6,507 nucleotides of DNA from Kangiella sp. (GTDB lineage Bacteria; Pseudomonadota; Gammaproteobacteria; Enterobacterales; Kangiellaceae): NCBI GenBank assembly GCA_026195755.1, contig JAPHRL010000025.1, positions 1 to 6,507 on the forward strand, written 5' to 3'. Shown one piece after another: positions 1 through 6,155 of this stretch. The notes under the pieces were generated by a model that saw only the letters and a program-made list of their open reading frames with translations, was not told the DNA's origin and did no database searches. Made by a program: the position numbers and the translations under genes. The stretch's first letter is position 1. Each line of letters starts with the position of its first letter.

Positions 1-830
1 AAGCCGATCTGGTTGATCATACTGTAGGCCAGTACTCGACGAAGGTCATTTTCAATAACTGCGAAGAAAATCGGGAAGCAGGCCATGGTCACGCCGATGT
101 AGATCAACAGTTCGGTACCGGGATAAGCACGTGCCAACGCATACACCGCAACTTTCGTGGTAAAGGCACTTAAAAAGACGGTTCCGGTAGGCGTAGCTTC
201 CGGATAGGCATCGGTTAGCCAGTTGTGCAACATTGGAAAGGCGCACTTGATACCAAAGGCGATAAATATTAACCAGCCCGCAGTACCTTCAAGGCCAATC
301 AAGCTAAAGCTGATGCTTTGCTTGTGGTAAGCGTAAAAAATGATACCGACCAGTAAAATCACCCCGGAGAGCACCTGAATGATCAGATAACGCATACCGG
401 CCACATAGGAGCGTTCAGTACCTCTGGCCCAAATCAAAAATACCGAGGTTATGGCCAGTAGTTCCCAGAAAACAAACAAAGTAAGCAAGTCGCCGGCAAA
501 TACAGCACCGATTGCGCTGCCAGCGTACAAAAGCCCACTGATTTGCTGCAAGGTGTCCTTGACGTGAATGGAGAATAAAATAGCCAGGAAAGCAGCAATA
601 TGAAAAATATAACCAAACAACAGGCTCAGCTTATCGACACGATAGATTTCTAAGGAGAATCCGGCCAGCTCAAAGCCAACACTGGTTCCCACCGGCACTG
701 TTAATAAGTGTAATCCGCTCAAAACAGGAGTGATCAAAAGCACCGCTTGACGCACACGCCCTCGGGTCAATAAAGCTATCAGTGCACCAATAAAGAACGG
801 CGCGAAGGCTGGCATCTCAATCATCCACAT
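1..830 (-). CDS. Third antiporter-like (MrpD/MnhD family) proton-conducting subunit, 3' end cut off by window edge
   Basis: This is an integral inner-membrane protein of the proton-conducting NuoL/M/N-MrpA/D family. The reading frame is open from ATG at 830 to the left edge, giving 276 residues, roughly the first half of a usual subunit. The start reads MWMIEMPAFAPFF and follows GGAGG with 5-nt spacing. The family's key residues are present: Glu123 in a helix reading FVFWELLAITS, Lys195 in FGIKCAFPMLHNWL, His202, and Lys226 in SAFTTKVAVYAL. The loop-helix DAYPEATPTGTVFLS and the end motif ENDLRRVLAYSMINQIG are typical of Proton_antipo_M domains. It is clearly diverged from the other two such subunits in this operon, so it is a distinct paralogue and not a recent copy. 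It overlaps the upstream 110-aa gene by 14 nt. Family assignment is firm. Whether it moves H+, Na+ or K+, or works with a further partner encoded beyond the edge, is not visible. Confidence 0.93.
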   Translation of the reverse strand, partial: MWMIEMPAFAPFFIGALIALLTRGRVRQAVLLITPVLSGLHLLTVPVGTSVGFELAGFSLEIYRVDKLSLLFGYIFHIAAFLAILFSIHVKDTLQQISGLLYAGSAIGAVFAGDLLTLFVFWELLAITSVFLIWARGTERSYVAGMRYLIIQVLSGVILLVGIIFYAYHKQSISFSLIGLEGTAGWLIFIAFGIKCAFPMLHNWLTDAYPEATPTGTVFLSAFTTKVAVYALARAYPGTELLIYIGVTMACFPIFFAVIENDLRRVLAYSMINQIG

Positions 831-1149
831 GCTCGCCTCCTGCTTTCTTCTCTTGATTCTTGCTTTCCACTTTGTGCTGTTTTAATTCGATACGGTTATA
901 ATAATCTTCATCGCGCATCAAAAAGGTTCGCATCCACTTGGCTACCAACACTAGGACTACACAGCCCACAAAACCATAGATCGCGTAAAAGCCAAATAAT
1001 GATTCCCATGAATGATAAATATGGCGATGAATGACAAAGTCTAATAGCACCAAGACAATACAAATGGCGTACACCACATAGAGAAGGCGCTTAACATTTT
1101 TCGGGTTATCAAATAAATACTGTTTCTCAGTATTATTCTGCTTAGCCAT
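817..1149 (-). CDS. Small two-helix membrane protein of unknown function within the antiporter operon
   Basis: This is a 110-aa protein that I do not recognise as any named Mrp subunit. It starts with ATG at 1149 after GGAGG with 5-nt spacing, overlaps the previous gene by 8 nt and the next by 14 nt, so it is firmly embedded in the operon. It has a short polar N-terminus (1-20) and a hydrophobic helix at about 21-40. A His-rich loop follows (His41, His43, His46, then SWESLFGFYAIYGF), then a second helix at about 51-72. The segment KWMRTFLMRDEDYYN comes next, and the tail is highly charged and Lys/Glu-rich (about 85-110). The helices predict both termini on the same side, probably the cytoplasm. 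By inference it is an accessory or assembly subunit placed between two antiporter-like subunits. I have a vague memory of similar hypothetical proteins next to such loci, but no function. Confidence 0.85.
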   Translation of the reverse strand: MAKQNNTEKQYLFDNPKNVKRLLYVVYAICIVLVLLDFVIHRHIYHSWESLFGFYAIYGFVGCVVLVLVAKWMRTFLMRDEDYYNRIELKQHKVESKNQEKKAGGEHVDD

Positions 1150-2662
1150 TAATACCTCCGGACAAACCTGCTAGAGAAGCGGCCAGCTCGTAAAACACAT
1201 GAGGCCAGCAAAATAACACCATCGTCATTATGGCCGTTATTGATAAGGCAACCAATGATGGCCAAGGGGCTTCTTTAATCTGAGCTCTTTCAATTCGTAT
1301 AACTTTTGCATTCTCGCGAAAATCCGCCCCTTGAGGGCCAGCTCCGGGGAAGAAAGCTCGCAATGGGATTGGTAATAAATAGGCGATATTCAGTAAAGAA
1401 CTGACCATCAAAACACTCATCACAATCCATTGGTGAGTGTCCAAAGTTCCCATCAATAAATACCACTTACTCCAGACACCAGCCGCTGGTGGTAAGCCGA
1501 TAATGCTCAAGCTGCCGATGAAGAATGCAATCATGGTAATCGGCATGGCTTTACCGAGCCCTCTCATGTCACTGATCTCAGTTTTATGAGCCGCCACCAT
1601 AATCGCACCCGCGCAGAAGAACAGTGTGATTTTACCGAAGGCATGAGCAACAATGTGGAGGGCACCGCCGAGAATGCCGGCTTGCGAAGCCAGCAAGGCA
1701 CCAATCGTGATGTAGCCCAATTGACTCACCGTGGAGTAAGCCAATCGCTTCTTGAGATTATCCTGGCGCATGGCGACCAACGAAGCCAGTAGCACCGAAG
1801 CTGCTGCCAAATAAAGCAACCATTGAGTGGCAGGAATATCGCGCAACAGGTCAATGCCAAAGATATACACACAAACTTTAAGTACAGTGAAAACACCGGC
1901 TTTTACAACCGCAACGGCATGCAACAAAGCACTAACAGGGGTTGGCGCGACCATTGCTGCTGGTAACCAACGGTGGAATGGCATAATGGCGGCTTTACCA
2001 ATGCCAAATATAAACAGCACCAGCAAAACGCTGGTAGCGACTTTAGAAGTGCTATCGTCAAACACGCCACCTTGAGTAAAGGTTAATGTACCTGTCTGCC
2101 ACCAGGTACCGACAATCGCTAACAGCAAGAAGCCAATAGAAGTTGCCAACAATATCGACAAATAAGTACGCCCACCCTGCTTGGCTTTTTCAGTGCCAGC
2201 ATGGGTAACCAATGGATAAGTGGATAATGTCAGAACTTCATAAAATATAAATAAAGTGAACAGGTTGTCAGCGAAAGCCAAACCCATAACGGCTGAAATA
2301 GCCACTGCAAAGCAAGTGTAAAAGCGGGTTTGGTTCACTTCACCATGACCGCGCATATAACCAATCGCATAAACCGATGTAACAAGCCACAAGGAACCAG
2401 CAACCATACTGAACAAGACACCAAGAGGTTCAGCTTTAAAAGCAATATCTAATCCAGGGAGCAGTTCGATCCAGTGAATATAAGCGGCTTGCCCCGCATC
2501 AAAATTCTGATAAAACACAATGACTGCAATTAGCAATAAGCCACCAGCGATCAAGGTCACTGCTTCACGCAAGTTAGGCCACTTGCCGAAAATAATAATG
2601 CCTGGGATTGCCAGTAACGGCAAAATAATGATCAACTGCATTAATACACTTTGCTCAATCAT
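1142..2662 (-). CDS. Second antiporter-like subunit (Proton_antipo_M), NuoL/MrpA-core-like
   Basis: This is a 506-aa polytopic membrane protein (about 13-14 helices) of the proton-channel family shared by complex I and Mrp antiporters. Visible key residues are Glu142 (FTLFIFYEVLTLSTYP), Lys223 (GIGKAAIMPFHRWLP), His230, and His248 and Lys254 in APTPVSALLHAVAVVKAG. Further ones are His336, His340 and Lys344 (HIVAHAFGKITLFF) and Lys399 (AGVWSKWY). The APTPVSALLH...VKAG signature is the NuoL/MrpA form; the 492-aa MrpD next door has AYAPSIATVFLAATATKVA at the same place. A polar stretch at about 438-465 precedes the last helix. The ATG at 2662 overlaps the mrpD stop (ATGA) and has GAGG 7 nt upstream. 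Annotation tools would likely call it subunit D. I infer that it stands in for the N-terminal channel module of the missing MrpA. Family certain; MrpA equivalence moderately likely. Confidence 0.93.
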   Translation of the reverse strand: MIEQSVLMQLIIILPLLAIPGIIIFGKWPNLREAVTLIAGGLLLIAVIVFYQNFDAGQAAYIHWIELLPGLDIAFKAEPLGVLFSMVAGSLWLVTSVYAIGYMRGHGEVNQTRFYTCFAVAISAVMGLAFADNLFTLFIFYEVLTLSTYPLVTHAGTEKAKQGGRTYLSILLATSIGFLLLAIVGTWWQTGTLTFTQGGVFDDSTSKVATSVLLVLFIFGIGKAAIMPFHRWLPAAMVAPTPVSALLHAVAVVKAGVFTVLKVCVYIFGIDLLRDIPATQWLLYLAAASVLLASLVAMRQDNLKKRLAYSTVSQLGYITIGALLASQAGILGGALHIVAHAFGKITLFFCAGAIMVAAHKTEISDMRGLGKAMPITMIAFFIGSLSIIGLPPAAGVWSKWYLLMGTLDTHQWIVMSVLMVSSLLNIAYLLPIPLRAFFPGAGPQGADFRENAKVIRIERAQIKEAPWPSLVALSITAIMTMVLFCWPHVFYELAASLAGLSGGING

Positions 2663-4137
2663 TTTGCCACCTCAAACAAGCTTGCAGCAATCTGCTCGGA
2701 CAGGCCAACGGTAAAGCCAGTGTCGATGCCGAAATAAATATTGGCTAATACTAAAATCCAGGTGGGAATTAAAATCATCAAAGGTGCTTCTTTGTAAGGT
2801 GCGCTGTCTTGCATGGCTTTACGGAAATAAGCAACCTCAACGATTCGCCATACGTAAATCACTGCCAGCAATGAACCGATTAAGACTAATACAGCAATCG
2901 GCCACCAGTTCGACTCTAATAAAGCTAGAACCAAGTACCACTTACTGACAAAACCAACCGTTAATGGCACACCTATTAAACTCAAACCGCCAACCACAAT
3001 GGCAGCCATGGTCCATGGCATTTGCTTACCGAGACCCGAAAAAGCTTTGAGGTTGACACTGCCCACGCGATAAATGAGTCCCGCCAAGGCAAGGAAGATG
3101 GCACCTTTCATTAAGGCATGATTGAACAGATGCAACAGAGTTGCGGTTAAACCTGTTTTTGAGCCAACGCCTAATCCTAAAATCATGTAACCAATTTGGG
3201 CGACACTAGAATAGGCAAACAACCGCTTCACGTTATCTTGGTAAATCGCCACAATAGAAGCAGCAAAAACACCCATCAAGCCGAGAGCAACCAAAATTTC
3301 TTGTAATGGCAAATGCGAGAACGAAAACTCAAAGCCATAAACGCTGAAGATAAATCTCAGCAAGACATAGATAGCCACTTTGGTTGCCGTTGCAGCCAAG
3401 AAGACTGTAGCAATCGATGGCGCATAAGCATAAGCATTAGGCAACCATAAATGTAACGGGAATAGTGCCAGCTTTAAGCAAACGCCAACCACGAAAAACG
3501 CAAAAGCGGTAAATACGGTTTTAGTCTGTTGCACTTCTGGCAAGCGCTCCGCCAGATCGTACATATTCAAGGTGCCGGTCATCATGTACATCAAACCGAT
3601 ACCAATCAAAATAAAAGTCGCTCCGATGGTGCCCATGATCAAATATTGATAGGACGCCCATAGTGCACGGCGATCTCGCCCCATGGCAATCATGGTATAG
3701 GATGCGAGCGATGAAATTTCCAAAAAGACAAAGACGTTAAAAGCATCACCAGTGGCTAAAATACCTAACAAACCAGTTAGGCATAAAAGATAAGCCACAT
3801 AAAAATAGGTTTCTTTACGTTCACTCAATTCTTTACGCAGGCTTGGCCCCGCAGCCAATAAGGCTAAAGTGCTGATTGATGTCACCAAAATTAAAAGATA
3901 AGCATTCAGCAAATCGATCCGATATTCGATGCCGATCGGCGCAACCCAACCGCCTAATGAATAGCTTATTGTGCCTTGGGTCTGCACTTGTTGAAGCAAC
4001 AAAATACTGTTCACAAAAGCTAACGCGCTGGCAATAAAAGTGAACCAGCGAACTAATCGTGCTTCACGTAAAATCAAACAAATAGGGGCTGCAAGCAAAG
4101 GAATAATTACTTGCAGTATCGGTAAATGCTCTATCAC
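2659..4137 (-). CDS. mrpD: Na+/H+ (monovalent cation/proton) antiporter subunit D, MrpD/MnhD
   Basis: This is a 492-aa polytopic membrane subunit, one of the proton/cation channel modules of Mrp antiporters, which exchange cytoplasmic Na+ (or K+) for external H+. Length is typical for MrpD. Key residues are in place: Glu140 in DAFNVFVFLEISSLASY, Lys222 and His229 in CLKLALFPLHLWLPNAYAYAP, and Lys253 in ATATKVAIYVLLR. His336, His340 and Lys344 are in LHLFNHALMKGAIFL, and Lys399 is in VGFVSKWYL. The Glu/Lys pair matches the pair shown to be essential in Bacillus MrpD (established for the family). Translation starts at GTG 4137, which overlaps the mrpC stop by one base (TAGTG), with GAGGG about 9 nt upstream. 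It ends in an ATGA overlap with the next gene. This is the most conventional of the three antiporter-like subunits here. Confidence 0.96.
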   Translation of the reverse strand: MIEHLPILQVIIPLLAAPICLILREARLVRWFTFIASALAFVNSILLLQQVQTQGTISYSLGGWVAPIGIEYRIDLLNAYLLILVTSISTLALLAAGPSLRKELSERKETYFYVAYLLCLTGLLGILATGDAFNVFVFLEISSLASYTMIAMGRDRRALWASYQYLIMGTIGATFILIGIGLMYMMTGTLNMYDLAERLPEVQQTKTVFTAFAFFVVGVCLKLALFPLHLWLPNAYAYAPSIATVFLAATATKVAIYVLLRFIFSVYGFEFSFSHLPLQEILVALGLMGVFAASIVAIYQDNVKRLFAYSSVAQIGYMILGLGVGSKTGLTATLLHLFNHALMKGAIFLALAGLIYRVGSVNLKAFSGLGKQMPWTMAAIVVGGLSLIGVPLTVGFVSKWYLVLALLESNWWPIAVLVLIGSLLAVIYVWRIVEVAYFRKAMQDSAPYKEAPLMILIPTWILVLANIYFGIDTGFTVGLSEQIAASLFEVAK

Positions 4138-4502
4138 TATTCAGAACCCTCTTGCTGCAAGTCTTTTTCCTGAATCAAATCCTCTTCAACTGAGCCGTAA
4201 GCTTCTTTAATTCTAACCACCAATGCTAAACCTAATGCTGTGGTTGCTATCCCGACCACAATCGCGGTCAAAATTAATACATGCGGCAATGGGTTTGAAT
4301 AAACCTTATAGGCCTCATTTAAAATTGGCGCAGTACCTGCGGTCACTTTGCTCATACTGATATAAAGAATAAACACCGATGTCTGAAAAACAGTGAGCCC
4401 GATCAGTTTTTTAATTAGATTGCCATGGGCAATGACAATATAAAAACCGCTCATCATCAGAATAATGACGATCCAGTAATTGTATTGTTCCAGAAAATTC
4501 AT
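4137..4502 (-). CDS. mrpC: Na+/H+ antiporter subunit C (MrpC/MnhC, NuoK-like)
   Basis: This is a 121-aa small membrane subunit of the Oxidored_q2/NuoK family that forms part of the lateral membrane domain joining the antiporter-like modules. Three helices are visible at about 9-25, 30-50 and 74-97. The diagnostic third-helix motif PLPHVLILTAIVVGIATTAL (71-90) is nearly canonical for MrpC. The second helix, KLIGLTVFQTSVFILYIS, lacks the buried Glu that NuoK proteins carry, which fits MrpC rather than complex I NuoK. The C-terminal tail (about 98-121) is acidic and Glu-rich, presumably cytoplasmic. The ATG at 4502 overlaps the stop of the fusion gene (ATGA), with GGAGAG a few bases upstream, which indicates translational coupling. 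Confidence 0.96.
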   Translation of the reverse strand: MNFLEQYNYWIVIILMMSGFYIVIAHGNLIKKLIGLTVFQTSVFILYISMSKVTAGTAPILNEAYKVYSNPLPHVLILTAIVVGIATTALGLALVVRIKEAYGSVEEDLIQEKDLQQEGSE

Positions 4503-5488
4503 GCACTCTCTCCGTTGGCTTTACCAACTCGTCGGGCAAAGGTCAAAAAGATTAACATCATGGCGGTAGCGACGGTGATGCCAACCCCAAGCTCGATAAT
4601 AATGATACCCACATGCTGACCTGTGATTGGATTTTCAGCTAAAGCGTTATACTCAAGGAAGCGCCCTCCATTTAGCATGGCTACCACACCGACACTGCCA
4701 TAAATCAAAACCCCAACCGCTGCTAACACTTTCACGACAGGCATTGAAACAGCTTTACGCGTTGATTCGACGCCAAAAAGCATGGCATGTAAAATAATCG
4801 CTGCAGCAAAAATCACACCGGCCTGAAAACCACCCCCTGGACCATATTCGCCGTGGAATTGGACATACAGCGCAAACAACATAATAGGCGGAATAAGAAT
4901 CTTACCAACGATACGTAAAATTTTATGCTGATACATTGGTGCAGGTTCATCACCTGTAGTGTCTGGCTTTCTTGAAAACTCAAGCATTGCCAAAACACCA
5001 ATCACCGCAGTGAATACAACAACCACTTCCCCGAAAGTATCAAATCCACGATAGCTGGCTAACACCGAAGTGACCACATTTGGGATATCGATATCCTGAG
5101 CCGATTGTTGTAGATAGTAAGGCGCAACATGCGTCTGCACAGGTGCATTCAAATCACCAAAAGCAGGCATATCAAAAGTGCCGTAAACCAGCATAACGCC
5201 GGTAATCAACACAACGAATAATGCAATCCGGGGGTGATGAAGTTGCCTATTTTCGAAGCGCCCAGCCATAGATAAAACAGTCACCATCAAGATGGTAGAA
5301 ATACCAGCGCCCACTGCAGCTTCGGTAAAGGCAACATCTACCGCATCCATAAGCACGAAGAAACTCGCCGTCAGCAGGCTATAAACACCCATCAACATAA
5401 CCGAAGCAAACAGGTCTTTTGTAAACGCTAAAGACAATGCTGTTAACGTTAACAGTGCCAGAAGGATGACATTAATGGTAATTTCGAT
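4499..5488 (-). CDS. mrpB: Fused antiporter subunit: MbhD (DUF4040) + MbhE-like + MrpB/MnhB
   Basis: This protein of about 329 aa combines three domains. The N-terminal MbhD/DUF4040 domain (about 1-75) has DLFASVMLMGVYSLLTAS and DAVDVAFTEAAVGAGISTIL. A middle MbhE/MrpA-tail domain (about 85-160) has the motif NVVTSVLASYRGFDTFGE. A MrpB domain (about 185-325) has FHGEYGPGGGFQAGVIF and GQHVGIIIIELGVGITVATAMM. Together these equal the C-terminal part of MrpA joined to MrpB. The start is uncertain. The usual type of N-terminus, (M)IEITINVILLALLTLTAL, is encoded from 5491/5488, but its first codons are GTC-ATC. The first orthodox start is TTG at 5437, which would delete half of the first helix and has no ribosome binding site. 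I placed the start at ATC 5488, 7 nt after AAGGAG; GTC 5491 is the alternative. The frame is closed upstream by TAA at 5501-5503. It overlaps mrpC by ATGA. Confidence 0.9.
   Translation of the reverse strand: MEITINVILLALLTLTALSLAFTKDLFASVMLMGVYSLLTASFFVLMDAVDVAFTEAAVGAGISTILMVTVLSMAGRFENRQLHHPRIALFVVLITGVMLVYGTFDMPAFGDLNAPVQTHVAPYYLQQSAQDIDIPNVVTSVLASYRGFDTFGEVVVVFTAVIGVLAMLEFSRKPDTTGDEPAPMYQHKILRIVGKILIPPIMLFALYVQFHGEYGPGGGFQAGVIFAAAIILHAMLFGVESTRKAVSMPVVKVLAAVGVLIYGSVGVVAMLNGGRFLEYNALAENPITGQHVGIIIIELGVGITVATAMMLIFLTFARRVGKANGESA
5440..5455. repeat. 16-bp perfect palindrome containing two tandem GTTAAC
   Basis: CTGTTAACGTTAACAG reads the same on both strands. It lies inside the first helix codons of the fusion gene, about 33 nt downstream of the proposed start. 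With a minimal loop it could form a stem of about 6 bp in the mRNA. The bases also simply encode Leu-Leu-Thr-Leu-Thr, so a regulatory role is unproven. Confidence 0.45.
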
Positions 5489-5495
5489 GACTCTG

Positions 5496-5501
5496 CTCCT
5501 T
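5496..5501 (-). promoter_or_regulatory. Shine-Dalgarno AAGGAG that decides the start of the MbhD-MrpB fusion gene
   Basis: AAGGAG on the minus strand lies in the only intergenic gap of the window, between the mrpG stop and the fusion gene. It is 7 nt from ATC (5488), 4 nt from GTC (5491) and 58 nt from the first standard start, TTG (5437). Its position argues that translation begins near 5488-5491 although no ATG, GTG or TTG is there. Confidence 0.75.
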
Positions 5502-5508
5502 TAACTTC

Positions 5509-5883
5509 TCAAGATTGACTGTCGGTTTCTGAACGTGCTTTTCCAAACTTGTCTGGAATAGCGCTGTTATCAGATGATTTGCCCAGCAAAGGTCGTAAGC
5601 CACCATGTAAAGCAGCTTTGGCTAGAGCATGGCTTGATGTGGGGCTGGTCAACAAGATGAACAATAAAATCAGTACAAGCTTAACCAACACTGTGGCTTC
5701 CCAACCGGTTTGTAGCATTAAGCCAATCAGTATTAAGGCGCTACCCAAGGTATCGGTTACACCAGCCGCATGCATACGACTGAAAAAATCAGGAAAACGA
5801 TGGATGCCAATGCCACCAGAGAAGCACATAAAACCGCCAGTAATTAACAGCGCCCAACTGACACCATCAAGAAACATGCTCAT
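5509..5883 (-). CDS. mrpG: Na+/H+ antiporter subunit G (MrpG/MnhG)
   Basis: This is a 124-aa small membrane subunit of the PhaG/MnhG/YufB family, needed for assembly or activity of the Mrp complex. Three hydrophobic helices sit at about 6-25, 44-59 and 65-80. The family signature lies between the first two: GIHRFPDFFSRMHAAGVTDTLG, with Arg29, Pro31, Asp32, Arg36, His38 and Thr45. The end of the third helix has the second signature, TSPTSSHALAKAAL (79-92), typical of MrpG. The C-terminal tail of about 30 residues (95-124) is polar and probably cytoplasmic. The start is ATG at 5883, overlapping the mrpF stop as ATGA, behind the strongest ribosome binding site of the window (AAGGAGG, 7-nt spacing, 5891-5897). 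A second ATG two codons on is less well placed. Confidence 0.96.
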   Translation of the reverse strand: MSMFLDGVSWALLITGGFMCFSGGIGIHRFPDFFSRMHAAGVTDTLGSALILIGLMLQTGWEATVLVKLVLILLFILLTSPTSSHALAKAALHGGLRPLLGKSSDNSAIPDKFGKARSETDSQS

Positions 5884-6155
5884 TGCGCATCCTCCTTGGA
5901 GTCTGCTACACGCTTATATTCAAAGAAGCGTAACACACCAATCACAGCAATAAAGTTGATCAGCGCATAAACCAGAGCGACGTCAAGAAACTCAGGGCGG
6001 CCCATTAAAAAGCCTAATACAGCAATGAATAAAACAGTTTTTGTCCCGAACATATTCACCGCTAAGATTCGGTCATAGATCGTTGGGCCAACAAATGCAC
6101 GCACTATCGCGAGCATCATGGCAGCCATGATTGCAATTGCAGCAGCAAGAAACAT
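5880..6155 (-). CDS. mrpF: Na+/H+ antiporter subunit F (MrpF/MnhF)
   Basis: This is a 91-aa three-helix membrane subunit of the MrpF/PhaF family. Helices run at about 2-21, 34-51 and 56-76. The conserved loop-helix GPTIYDRILAVNMFGTKT (23-40, with Asp28, Asn34 and Lys39) and RPEFLDVALVYALINFI (53-69, with Glu55 and Asp58) are near-canonical. The membrane-embedded acidic residue after GPT is a family hallmark thought to take part in cation translocation. The ATG at 6155 shares one base with the mrpE stop (TAATG) and follows GGAGG at 4-nt spacing. It ends in an ATGA overlap with mrpG. The E-F-G order is the usual one for these three small subunits. Confidence 0.96.
   Translation of the reverse strand: MFLAAAIAIMAAMMLAIVRAFVGPTIYDRILAVNMFGTKTVLFIAVLGFLMGRPEFLDVALVYALINFIAVIGVLRFFEYKRVADSKEDAQ

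Noticed and set aside
52..246. 64-aa minus-strand frame
   Set aside because: It lies inside, and in another frame from, the truncated third antiporter-like subunit, which reads without a stop from 830 to the window edge.
1586..2075. Open frames on the plus strand (1586-1792 and 1827-2075)
   Set aside because: They lie antisense to the well-supported 506-aa membrane subunit, have no membrane or domain character, and carry no convincing ribosome binding site. They are shadow frames.
1..4502. Respiratory complex I (nuoK-L-M-N) locus
   Set aside because: The MrpE, MrpF, MrpG and MrpB families are present and no NuoA/H/J or peripheral-arm subunits are seen. MrpC lacks the NuoK-type Glu in its second helix.
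4813..5001. 62-aa minus-strand frame
   Set aside because: It lies wholly inside the fusion gene in a different frame, and the MrpB motifs run through the correct frame there.
4499..5437. TTG at 5437 as the start of the fusion gene
   Set aside because: It has no ribosome binding site and would cut the first MbhD helix in half, whereas AAGGAG stands before codons at 5488-5491. It is kept only as a fallback.
5549..5953. 134-aa open frame on the plus strand
   Set aside because: It is antisense to mrpG and the end of mrpF, both with canonical family motifs. Its composition looks like a reverse-complement shadow.
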